This document shows positions 28,935 through 40,322 of a stretch of DNA of 64,000 nucleotides, in pieces. The stretch's first letter is position 1, and every line of letters begins with the position of its first letter. The DNA lies in NCBI GenBank assembly GCA_029844215.1, contig CM056729.1, forward strand, positions 62,001 through 126,000, in the 5' to 3' direction. The notes beneath the pieces were generated by a model. That model was not told the DNA's origin, did no database searches, and saw only the letters and a program-made list of their open reading frames with translations. The stretch is from Przewalskia tangutica (lineage: Eukaryota; Streptophyta; Magnoliopsida; Solanales; Solanaceae). A program made the translations under genes and the position numbers.

Positions 28935-29993
28935 CTATCCCGAATGTAAAAAGAAAGAAGAAGCTAAAATAAGGTAAGATATGATCATCATAGAGTTTAT
29001 AATGCACTCTATGATGATATTACAAATGATGATACTAAGGTAGAGAAGTAGTAATATAAGAACAAAGCTAGGAGAACTAAACTCTGAACTTATAAAGTCT
29101 TCTAACCTAGGTACCTTTTCCTCCTTGTCTTCTTCTAAACCATGATATAGAATCATTTCTTCTTTGACCTCGTGGTTATGGACAATGGGATAGCCGGCTT
29201 GCTTTCTTTGGTGTTGAGTATGTGTTGATGAAGTCTTCGCTCCTTTCATAGATCTGGGTATTGATTCATCTATTCTCCTCATCTCAGCAAACATATCTGC
29301 TGCATCGGGGACTCCATGAAACATGTGACCTAGTGCTATCTGGAGCTCCTCATCATCTAGAATCTCTTCATCCGATCCTTCATCTGCTGATGTTGCCTCC
29401 ACAGCAATCGGCCTTGGTTCTGGTTCATATAGTTCCATGGCCCATTCCTGTCTGTCTTCTTCTGAGGGAACAAACATCTCCAAGTATTCATTTACAGTGA
29501 AGTGTGAGTTCCGACTGCTTTGAATGTCCTCCAGAACATCCTCAAATTTTGTCATTCCACTGAACTCACCTTCTTTTTCCATCTCCTTATCAAAGGCTTC
29601 ACGAAGCAATGCTATATCAGATTCTGATAACTTGTGCTCATAATCCTTATCCTTAGAATCATCTCCATCTGTCTCACACCACTTCCTCCTCTCACTATCA
29701 GTATCCAAAGATTTGGTAGTGGTAGGGTTATTGGAAGGAATATCTGAGGAAGATTTATTCAGAGTACAAGGTTGTGTAGGGAATGAAAAGGCATTTTTAA
29801 GCCAATTTTGGGCCGATGGGTTTTTTGTGGTTGTGGGCTTTGAATTAGTTTTGGGCTTGGTATTTGATTTTGTTTGGGGTTGAGTAGTGGAGCCCGTATC
29901 CGAAATAGAATTTGGACTTGAATTTTCTTGGAATTTTTGTAGTTTGGTTGGGCTATGGGCTTGGGCCAAAATGGGCGTGGTACTGCGGGTCAT
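28935..29993 (-). pseudogene. ORF1 C-terminal module fused in frame to the mini-ORF (copy K)
   Basis: This is a 352-codon open frame. It covers QNWLKNAFSFPTQ, the acidic module (EEILDDEELQIALGHMF) and SSTHTQHQRKQAG. A deletion of about ten bases then shifts the frame, so the ATGA overlap is read through as VKEEMILYHGLEEDKEE. The mini-ORF follows in the same frame to HSG. In all other copies the two are separate overlapping frames. It is a derived fusion in a 5'-truncated copy and unlikely to be expressed from a native promoter. Confidence 0.7.
28984..29018 (-). ncRNA. Mini-ORF RNA hairpin (copy K)
   Basis: On the sense strand, ATCATCATAGAGT and ACTCTATGATGAT form a perfect stem with the loop GCATTATAA. 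Confidence 0.6.
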
Positions 29994-31020
29994 GGGTGGT
30001 CACGGTGGGTTTTGACGTGGCTGGGGTGGGTGTCAGTTGTGAGGGTACTTGTGAGGGCGTGGGGGGGTGGGTTGTTTGGGTTGATGGGCCGGGTCGGTTT
30101 GAAGGTCGGGTCGGGTCTGTAAAGTGGGTAGGGTTTCCGTAGGTTTAGGGTTTTTATTTTCGGCTGGGGTGGTCGAGGGGTGGGGTGGAGGGGGATTGGT
30201 GTCTAGATCTGGGACGAGAGGTGGGTAGGGTGGTGGGTCGGTTGGGGTAGGGGTGAATGGAGCGTAATCGGGCCCGGGCCTGGTCGGGTAGGGTTTCGGC
30301 GTAGTTTAGGTTTTGGTGGTGGTTTGGTGTGGGGGTTTGATGAGGGGCGGTGGTATATCCGGTTGGGTGGTGGAGTGCCGGGAGTGGGGTGTGATCCGGT
30401 CGTGGGTCGGGTCGGGTAGGCTTTAGGTAACGGTTGGTGCTAGGGTTTGGGGTAGTTTAGGGTTAGGGTTTAGTGGTTTTGGCTAGGTGGTTTGCCCATT
30501 AGCCTTGGCGTCTGCTGTTGTTAGAAAGTGGGTTGTTAGGGTTCCGTGAGCTGGGTGGCCGCCGTAGGTTTCCGCAAGGAAAAATTTGGCTAGAATTTTG
30601 TGGATTTTCCGACTGGGGGGTCTGTTTCAACGGTATGGAGGTGGTTCCGACCTCCACAGTGGTCGGAATTTCACCCCTAACCGCCGAAACAGTGTTTGAC
30701 GGTAATTTATGATTTTGATTTGTGTTTTTTCTCTTATTTTTTCCGGTGACCACCTGCCAACCGTCGGAAAGTGAGTTTGATGCATGTAATATACTGACAT
30801 TGAAATAAAATTTCTGATCCATATCTTTCGTGGCTTAGTAGTCATTGAAGAATTATGAGATTCTTATTAGCTCAAGTACTTCATACTTCATCAGTGTTTG
30901 CTTTCAGGATTATTTTTTTCTTCTTTGCTCTTTTGCCTTTCCCTTATTATATTTCTCTATGCATTATTTCTTGGTTGACACTAATAATTATCCTTCTTCC
31001 TTTGTTTGCTTTTGAAACAG

Positions 31021-33114
31021 CGAATAAGTCTTAATATCTACAGCCCTAATACATCGTCAATGAGCGAGATTGTTCCCTGCAATGGCACTCTGTGTGGAGA
31101 AAGGAGACGATGCTTAGCTTCACAGAACGCATGTGCTTATGGAGTTGAATATCTCTCCAATCATACCTCATCAGCAGGGGTACTGGTGGAAGACATCTTG
31201 CACTTAGAAACAAATAATGCTCAACGAAAAAGTATCCGAGGCTCCAATTGCTCTGGGGTGAGTATGGTTACTTCTGCTTTATCATTGAAAGAGATTAAGG
31301 TGACTAGTATGTGCCTCGTGGTTTGAGAGAAATGCAGTAGATTCTAGTTAGAGCATACTTGGAATTTTAAACTACGAGAATGATAGTCCTTATATCTGGT
31401 TTCCATTTCCCAAAATGGGTAAAGCAGTGTAATTTGGATCTTCTGATGCATTTCTCCATCCACCATAATTTTATTTTCTATGTTTTGTATTTCAGGTGTG
31501 GGATAAGACAAACTGGTGCATTCTTAACCGGCGCAGCTCCTAATGGTCTATTTGGACTTGGTATGGAAAATATGTCTGTCCCAAGCATGTTAGCAAGTAA
31601 AGGTCTTGCTGCAAATTCTTTCTCCATGTGCTTTGGGCCTGATGGTATGGGAAGAATAGTTTTTGGAGATAATGGGAGTTCAGGCCAAGGAGAAACATCA
31701 CTCAATCTTGATCAACCACAGTAAGTAGCCACTTTGATTTTCTGGTTTTAGCGTTAAGAGAATCGAGAATTTAGCTGATATGTATTTACTCTTTTTCTGT
31801 CTCTCTCTGAATGCAGCCCAACTTACAACATCAGTTTCACAGGAATAACAGTGGGCAACAAGATAACTGATTTTGATTTCACAGCCATTTTTGACTCTGG
31901 TACTTCATTCACATACTTGAACGACCCAGCTTACAAAGTCATTACAGAAAATGTGAGTGAGAAGCTAACTGTATGAGTATCAGTTGGAGTTTGTTCTTTA
32001 TGTTTTAAAACTGAAAGATATATTGTTTCTTTTGCAGTTTGATTCTCAAGCAAAACAGCCACGTATTCAACCTGATGGCGAAATTCCTTTTGAATACTGC
32101 TATGGGATAAGGTGAACCAGCTTTTAGATTATATTTTTACTTTCTTGATGTCCTTTAAACTCTCAGGATTAACGTGCTCCATTTACGCAGTGCAAATCAA
32201 ACTACCTTTGAAGTTCCTGATGTAAATTTGACAATGAAAGGTGGCAACCAGTTCTTTCTTTTTGATCCGATAATAATGCTCTTTCTCGCGGACGGTTCAG
32301 GCGCATGTTGTTTAGCTGTTGTGAAAAGTGGGGATGTCAACATCATTGGACGTAAGTATCTATGAGTTGCTCCTGAGGTTTTGTTCCTTTCCATTGAATT
32401 CTGCAATATAACTTGCATCCATACCAACTAATGTTCTCACAATTACCAAGTTTTAGAAGTCTCAGTTCCTATGGATCTCTCAAACCTTCACATCCTCTTA
32501 ATTTATAGATTCTGGATATGTGAATCTGACAAAGTGAAATAAGTAAAAATCAAGTTGATAACCTACTAGTAAAACATGTTACCTTGTAAAAAACCTGAGC
32601 TATTTGTCAATATACTCTGCTCGTCTGTCTGTATTAGGAATATATGACAGCGAAAACTTATACATGGATCTTTTTGCAGAAAATTTTATGACTGACTCGT
32701 AATATTTGATCGGGAGAAGCTGGTTTTGGGTTGGAAAGCATCTGATTGTGAGTTTGCGATCCTGAGTATGACATTTTTAGTGTGCACATCTGCTCATGTT
32801 TTAACTAGAAACCTTTCTTGACAGGTTATGATTCTGGAGAATCAAATGATAAATCGACAACTATGCCCGTGAACAAGCATAATTCTACTGAAGCTCCTTC
32901 GCCCCCCAGTGTGGTGCCAGAGGCTACCAAGGGAAATGGAAGTGGAAATGATCCTGCTACATCGTTTCCATCTGTTCCATCATCTAGACCTGCAGGCAAC
33001 CATGCACCACATTTCAATTCCTTCTATTGTCAATTTATGATGGCTATGTTTTCCGTTTTTAGCTATTATTTGATTATTATTTCTTCACGAGGCTTTTATT
33101 TTCCCTCTGTATAA
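31021..33114 (+). pseudogene. Aspartyl protease (APF1-like), 5'-truncated and frameshifted
   Basis: Seven exon-like segments keep splice sites: 31021-31257, 31496-31720, 31817-31952, 32038-32111, 32191-32351, 32680-32747 and 32825-33114. They match the C-terminal two thirds of plant A1 aspartyl proteases of the APF1 type: RQTGAF, APNGLFGLGMENMSVPSML, NSFSMCF, the second active-site motif FDSGTSFTYL, PFEYCYG and VNLTMKGG. The tail is Ser/Pro-rich with a final hydrophobic segment, as in GPI-anchored members. The N-terminal exons with signal peptide and first DTG motif are absent; array copy K lies there instead. One extra base near 31240 (CCGAGGCTCC) shifts the frame, and about four bases are missing near 32694, giving MTDS and a stop instead of the usual MTGYR motif. 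No active enzyme is expected. Confidence 0.8.
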
Positions 33115-33935
33115 TATTGAGCTCTGTTAAAGCATAGAATTGAAGTGTTCCACAGCATTTTTGATATTGCAATTTATACCGAATATGTACTGTAAATATA
33201 ACTCTGATTTCTTTCTTTCTTTTCGCCGTTTAGGTGTAAAGACCTTTCTTTCGTTAAAAGTAGCCAGTAAAGGGTATTTTCTTCTTTTGGTTGTATTATC
33301 CTTGAAATCAAAACACCCAAGTGTGTAACCTTAATAGTCAATGAAGCACCCAAGTGTGTGGCCTAATAGTCAATGAAGCGAATAAAAATCACGGGAGACC
33401 ATTGTTTAGATCCCAAAAAAGTCTAGGTAAGTTTGTTTCGACCTAAGACCTGGTGAGGTAGGTGTATCGGGTGATATAGACAAGGTATGGACAAACTGAC
33501 TTCAACATTACTGTATTGGGAAAAAAATTTATCCATGAAATTATACTTTGAGCTATTTTAGTCTGCATTGCTTTTCAAGTAGATTTTAGCACAGTAATCA
33601 GAATCCTCTGAAGCTGGTCAGAAAAAAAAACAGTTAGGAGGAAGTCACTGCATTTTGAATCTCGGACGAGTACAGAGGAATTACATCTACTGTAAAACAG
33701 AAAATGAAAATTATAAAACGTCCAACTGTGTAACACAGTAACACAATAACGGGTGATCCTCAAAAAATATTTCTGCCCCACAACCATAACTTTAGACCTT
33801 ACAGTAAAAAATAAGGGTAATAAAAGAAATAGAAGTTGCTATATATTGAGATTCACGATTCATCTTCATAAACCTTGTGTGTACTCCCATGAGAAGTCTC
33901 AGCACAAGTCATATAACCTCTTACTGTTCGCTCTC
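33115..33935. other. Intergenic region between the protease pseudogene and ESF1
   Basis: AT-rich sequence between two convergent genes. It would hold the 3' UTRs of both. No further gene was seen. Confidence 0.6.
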
Positions 33936-36900
33936 TTATTTTCTTCGCTTTTCATCCTTCTTTGCCTTTGCTCGACTTTTTTCATTCTCTTCCTCTCCCC
34001 GCTCTTCATTGATCTCCTTTGCCCTTGCTCGACTTTTTTCATTCTTTCCTACCACCTTACCTTGAGAGGGCAATGATAATTGTTGTGATTTCATCTTAAT
34101 AGATTTAACCAAGGAAGATAGTTCGTGCTTCTCCTTTCTTGAAGGCAAATCATCCGACTGCAACTTTTCACTTGTTACCGACTCTAATGTTCTGGATGGC
34201 TCCAGTGATGCAACTATTCCAGGCTGTTGTTTTGCCTTCACAATTTCTTCGTCCGCCTTGTGTTGCTTTTGCGCCAACTGACGAGCATAAGCTGCACTCC
34301 TGCAACAATCAAAATAGACACTGTAAGCAAATGAAAAGTGCAAGCAGGCTTTGTTCTGGAAATGGGATAAATGCCAGGCCAGTTTTGTTTACAAACACGA
34401 ATAAGAATTTGGTGTGAACAAGACGGGAAATACCGTTTGAACTGAGGATCTGTGGGGTCCAATGCGAAGAGTGGCGATTTAAAGAGGGATAAAAACCGGG
34501 GATCTTCATAATCTATACTCGGTAACTTGTCTTCAACTGGAAGTTCTTTACCCTTCTTCCCCTTTGCTTTTTTAGGTTTCATATTGTAACCCTTCAAGTT
34601 AGCATCTCCTTTGTCATCTGCAAGCAATAGCTCAAGCTCTGCTCTACTTGCTTCAGCTTCTTCGGAAGCTTCAAGCCTATGCTTCTCTTTCCTGGTGCTC
34701 TTATCCTCTTTAGTAGAAGGCTCTTCTATGAAAAAGTCCTCAGATTCCTCTATAGGTTCTTGATCACTATCGCTGCTTTCATCTTCTGATGAAACCTTGG
34801 AGTTACCTTTCCTGGACTTCTTTTTTTCTTTTTTCTTTCTAAGATAAGCTTCCCATACAGTTTCCGACTGTTTGTCCTTCTTTTCTAGGATGCGTTTGCT
34901 TAGATCTTCCAAGCCAGTGTTAAACGTGACCTCCATGTCCTGATCGCCGTCCTCATTATTTCCATCTGAACCCTCCCCAGATTGGAGTAATGCACGGTAC
35001 ACATCTTGTTTTTTCTTCATTTTAGCAGATTTATCTTCTGTGTCATCACCTTCCTCACTATCATCATTTTCACTCTCATCAGAAGCCAAAAACTCTTTCA
35101 ACTCCAAATCTGCAAGCTGCCAACAAAGAAACAATATCAATATTTGCTGAGTAAGAGAGTGCAACTGTATTGAGGAAAAGAAACAAGGTTGACAAACATG
35201 AGGACTTTTTTAATAGGAACACATTAAAATCTTAAAAGCACAAAATCGAATATCCCTGATATTAGCACAACTCTACCAGACGGCATAATAGATAGCACAA
35301 TACTAACACAGATAAATCCACTATCACCTTATAGGCTCACTGACAACAAACCTAAGTATATTAAAAAAAAAAAGAGCAGTAAAAGACGTAAAAGTGCCTG
35401 AAAATCTTCTGGCACTTGCTTATCTCAGCAAGAAAAACGGTTCGACGAAGTTCAAGTTTATCACAGAAATACAGAACTAAAAGATACACATACACACTAC
35501 AGAAAACAAGAGTAAACCTGCTCATCATTGAATTGTCTCTTCAAGGTTCTGATGCGCTGTGGCTCATCCTCATCCCATGTAAGTTCAATATTACTGTGCT
35601 GCAGAGCTCGAGTGTGAAAATCTAGACCTTCATAATCTGCAGGGGCCTAAAGTACCAAAAGAATATAATAATCAATCGCCTAAATAATCATTTTGGGGTA
35701 TTCCCCTTCTAAGAGAATAGTATTCTAGCAGGTAAAGTTAAGTAGACAACAACAACAACATACACAGTATAATCCCACCAGGTGGGGTCGGGGGAGGGTA
35801 GAGTGTACGCATACCTCTACCTTGTGAAGGTCTGGGCAGGTAAAGTTAAGTAGAAGAAATTTTTTATTTATTCCCCAAAGATGCAAAAGAGAAATGTTAG
35901 TCTCTTATTTATTGAGAAAATGTCGAGTGTTTTATTAAGAAAGAACAGTTAAAATAAAGTAATTCAGAATTGAGAAGATGAAAAAATTGCTCATGCAATA
36001 TCTTCTTTAGCAGCAAGAATTACATGTGCCCTAAGAATATTAATTTTGTAAAGAACAGTAGCTCTTAGAAAGTGTAATTTCACTTTCCCTCATCCAAAAA
36101 AACAACAGAGATAGAAGAAAAAGATGCTTTATGCTAACCATAGGGACATGCAGTTGTCAACTCCTCGCTCAAGAACACAGAGCAGAGAGAAAAACAGGGG
36201 CAAAGAAGAAAGACCTGTCACTCATCATTTTCCTTGGCGGAAGAGTGATCTCGGAAATATAAGGAAAACATGCACGCACACAGTTAGATCACACTTTTTT
36301 ATTTGATGAAAACGAGCAGATAACTCAGCATGTCGAAACTATACTGTACTCAATAACCAATTAACACTTCAAACACAAATGCGATTAGATTTTACGTTTC
36401 AGCCAATAATGACAGTTAAAACTAAAGGTTCCTGTGATGACAAAGTGATGCAATAAATTACCTCTGTTGCAATGTCACGTGGTTGATGCTTGAATTCCAT
36501 GGAATCTGGAATAAACCTCAAATCTAATTTGTTCGATGTTCTCTCAAACTCAACCCCGTCACAAGTTTTGTAAAGGTAATCTGCTGTAGCAATTGAATCG
36601 CATTCCACCACAGCATAATAATACCTGCAAAATACAAAAGAAGTATCTTTAAAAAAGCGACCCATGGGAGATAAGAAATTAAGAAACACATAATAGAGGT
36701 GCATAAGGAAAAAAAGAGAAGAAACAGAATAAATTTCATAAAGGTTTATCAACAAGTTATCACTTTTAGTCAGCAAAAAATGCAAGAATCACTGAAAGAA
36801 ACATTACTCAGAAAAAACAAGGAACCATATAGTCACCAACTCACCTGAGCCGACTTATTTCATAAGCACGTAATTTCTCATTGTCAATCTCATCGTCATC

Positions 36901-38769
36901 TTCATCATCACTGTCTTCATCTTTTCCATTTTCATCATCAAACAGGCCAACTGGACCATGGACAGCCTCCTCTTCCATACGCTTGAGTCCAAAGTCAGAT
37001 GGATAGACAGCAACAGATACTATTTGACCCCCTTTTGGGAGAAAGGAGCTCAATAGCATATACAAGTCAACTGCCTACATAGCATGACCAGGTAACTGAG
37101 AAGAGAACTTAATAATAGCACAATAGGTGTTAAATACATCAAGGCGTAGTTTGGTTAATGGCTAGTTATGGAATATAATACAGGGTCATTACAAGGTGAA
37201 TAATGTCAGGATTGTTATAAAGTGAAAAATAATTATTACACAGAGATCACTACTTAAAAAAAAAAATTGGCTTCAAATATTCTAATCCAGGCATTGCTAC
37301 TAAATATATTATTATTTCACATTATCCAGCATAAATAATATATAGATTTCCGCATAAGTATGCCTAAAAAGCAGTGCAGAGTTTAATATTGTAAAACTAA
37401 ACATTATTAGCTATGCAGACATTTATACTAACAACATTCTATAGATAACCTTAGTAGTTAGAAATCTATGCTACAAACCAAACGATACGTTCAAATTGAG
37501 GTGCAATCCACAATATGACCACAGTAAGGTACATATAACTTTTAATTGTCTCAGGATGAATAACAAGCTAACAATGTCATATATTTTAGACAAATGCATG
37601 AACTCATAGATGTTCTCCCGCATATTCTGACTATATATATTCTATTTCATCTATTTTGTAAGTTCATCCAGAAAAAAGGAGTTTCTGCCTGCAACTCTAT
37701 TCAAAGCTAATCGATACTTCTCAATGCACCAGTTCATAACTTTTTTTTATTGGCTGCACCTGTTCATAACTATTTCTATGTTCAAAATTGAATGCTCAGC
37801 ACAATCTCTTAACAATTTACTCTAGTACCCAGAAATTCTCTAACTGTTATTCCAAAGTTTCTATGAGACATTAAGACAACCCCAGTAAATGGGGTCAAGT
37901 AAAATTGAACGAAACAAATTCTCATTCAACCAATTCAACAGCCTGCAGGTCAAAGTTTATCTTGATAGGGTTGGTTAACAATTATAATTACAGTATTGTT
38001 AATGAAAAACAATTACTATAATTACCATATCAAAGAACATAAGTTCCAAATTTTACTCCTTTCTAGGAAAAATTCAATTTTCCATACAAAGAACTCACCT
38101 TTACTCTACCCCAATCCATTTTAACAACTGCAAGCCTCTTAGTTTCCTTGTCAATATCAGGCACATCCTCCTTCTGTTTCACATCAAACGAAACAATTTC
38201 GAAAATCATTAGACACCGTTATTCCAAATTTCATAGCCAACACAATTTTATACCTGCACGGAAGTGTCTTCCTCCTCTGAGTAAACATCAGAATCAGAAT
38301 CAGAATCAGAAACCTCTGTACTTGCTAACTCTTCATCTTCTTCGGAATCCGATGATGCAGCGACAACTTTCTTCAATTTCTGATCCTCGATCGTCTCGCT
38401 TTCAGATTCTATCACCTTTGATTTATCATTATGCCTCCTCTTTTCTTCTACTAATTCTTCTTCTTTCTCGACATTGTAATAATGGTTAAGAGGGTTTTTA
38501 GAGGAGGATTTACGGGGTCTGCCTCTAATATCAGTCGGCGCTTTTGATGATGTGAAGTTTTTGTCAGTGAACATACGGTTAAATCGAGAATCAATTGTCA
38601 CTTTCGACTTTTTCTGCGGTGGTTCCCGGAATCTAGGGTCCGAGTGTAATGCCGCAAATCGAGAATCATTGATCATACTCTTCTCAGTTCTATTTACTCC
38701 AGGGACGGGAGAGCCATTGCCCTGCCGTTTTCCCTTTCTGCCATTGTTATCCTTGTTTTTGGACCCCAT
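33936..38769 (-). CDS. ESF1: Pre-rRNA-processing protein ESF1 homolog, seven exons
   Basis: Exons on the minus strand are 38769-38254, 38173-38099, 37074-36845, 36624-36462, 35646-35518, 35116-34434 and 34299-33936. All introns are GT-AG and the phases agree, giving 719 aa. ESF1 is a nucleolar factor needed for early 18S rRNA processing. The N-terminus has the ESF1 pattern DSRFAALHSDPRF and DSRFNRMF followed by Ser/Asp/Glu runs. The middle has the RRM-like core (VKMDWGRVKAVDLYMLLSSF, YYYAVVECDS, LDLRFIPDSMEF). The NUC153 motif (DPRFLSLFKSPLFALDPTDP) is near residue 580, and the tail is Lys-rich with a partly repeated NEKSRARAKE / NEKSRAKAKK segment. No frameshift or stop was seen, so it is probably functional. 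A short (TTG)n-ended retroposon lies in intron 5. Confidence 0.93.
35747..35835 (-). mobile_element. Short (TTG)n-ended retroposon in ESF1 intron 4
   Basis: An 89-bp RTE/TS-type 3' end is flanked by a perfect 19-base target duplication GCAGGTAAAGTTAAGTAGA (35728-35746 and 35836-35854). It lies in the intron between the exons ending at 36462 and starting at 35646... that is, just 3' of exon 5, at 35747-35835 in + coordinates it lies upstream of exon 5 on the minus strand. It is inserted with its (CAA)n end on the + strand and does not touch splice sites. Confidence 0.8.
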
Positions 38770-40322
38770 CAGTACGTTCCTTCTTCTCGCTAAAACCCTA
38801 AACCCTCAAGTTATTAGAGACCAAGAAAGACGACGACGGTCACGACATTGGGTCCAATGGATACTCAGAGCCCATTAACATTACCTAATGAGCCCAACCC
38901 AAAATAAAATTCATGGGGTGATTTACAAGAATGACCTTTACTTATGAATAAAATTTGTTAAATTTGAAGTTTTACCTCATGGGCAATATTTTTTACTTTT
39001 GAACTCCCGGACCATGGGTATAATTTCGTGTGTGAGTAGATGATGGAGAAACTGCACATATAACCGTTATTAGATCTCCAATTTAAAGAATAACCCAAAA
39101 TTTTAGATAAACCAAGTTTTAGATATATTAAGAAGTAAAATGAATTCTGCTTGAAATTTTTGCTTGTTATAAAATATTATGAACTTATTATTTTTATTTA
39201 GACATCTGAACTAAGGAGTATATTTATTGAACTAATTATTTATAGTAATTTTAAATCCATAACTTAAGAAATACAATACATTAAGACATATTTTAATCAT
39301 TTAAAATTAAATGCTAGTGTAAAATTTAGTTATAATCGGTGTATATAAGTTAAATCTTCTAATAAATAATAGGATAGTTGCTAATCCCATTCCTGAAATT
39401 TTCAATCAGTACTAGCCAGCCTGCAATGCATTCCTAACTACCAATCACATCAGTAATGTTATTTTCCAGGCTCGTCCTTTCGCCAAATTATTGTAACTAA
39501 TAAAAATTAGTCTTAGATAACAAGCCAGAATAACATGGAAAACGGTTTTGATGTTTCAATCTCAACTACTTTACCTGTCTTTTACTAAAGAGGGAATAGT
39601 TTTTCTTTTCTGAAAAAAAAAATCTTATAGAACTCCACGAAATTTGAAATTTTCTTTCTTCTTCTTAAAAGAGTACTACTACTATTTTACAGGGCCGTCT
39701 TAAACATTTTTGGGGTCCTGTTCTAATTCGTAAAAGTGAGTCCTTAATATAAGTAAATATATTGTTCTACTTAGGGGCGTGCGTATATCGGTTCGGTTTT
39801 GTATCAAAAAAGTATGAACCGAATAAAAATCGGTTTTTTAAAATAAAAAACGAATCAAACTTTTTTTTAAAAAAAAGATATATCGGTTTATATCGTAGAA
39901 CATATCGGTTTATATCGGGTTTTTTCAACCGCAAATTTCAGCGGAAATGTCAGTTTTTTGTCAACAAAAACAGCAACTTACAGCAGTCAACAACAAATTA
40001 TTTATGAAGATAAATCAGAGGAGCTTTATACTGCCCGTTAAAAGCATTCCTTATCTCAATATTTCAATCAAGTTTACTTCTCCAAAATAAATCTTATTAC
40101 TTATTAGGAGAATGTTTTTTATTAAACCAACCTAATATTAAACACCAATATCCATTTAACAAATGAACCAAAACATGAGTATTCATTCAAAATAAAAGAC
40201 ATCAACTAATTTTGACATGAAACGAGAAAGAAGATAGACCCACGACAAACATAAATCGTACCCGAGAATACATGACATTGGAAACCAAAACAAACAAAAT
40301 CGAACAAATACGAACCTGAAGC
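38770..40322. other. Intergenic region upstream of ESF1, with a hAT-like fragment
   Basis: AT-rich sequence that includes the ESF1 promoter side (38770-38900). Around 39770-39930 a GGGGCGTGCGTATATCGG start and several TATCGGTT repeats resemble the end of a hAT-type element. The matching other end was not found. No gene was seen. Confidence 0.45.

Larger units (their letters stand above)
28781..30767 (-). mobile_element. Retroposon copy K, 5'-truncated, at the array border
   Basis: This runs from the poly(A) (T-run at 28781-28796) through 3' UTR, mini-ORF, acidic module and linker to the DGWQVVTGKN region of ORF1. It ends at about 30767 (CCAACCGTCGG) and adjoins non-repetitive sequence of the aspartyl-protease locus. 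The linker (29990-30540) carries many small indels. Confidence 0.8.

Noticed and set aside
98..30767. Tandem gene cluster of DUF4283 host genes
   Set aside because: Poly(A) tails, 5' truncations, a 3'-UTR-only copy and lack of introns indicate retroposition, not ordinary tandem gene duplication.
33936..34299. Repeated NEKSRARAKE / NEKSRAKAKK in the ESF1 tail as a frameshift sign
   Set aside because: The frame stays open to a stop and Lys/Glu-rich tails vary in ESF1 proteins. It is probably a small in-frame duplication.
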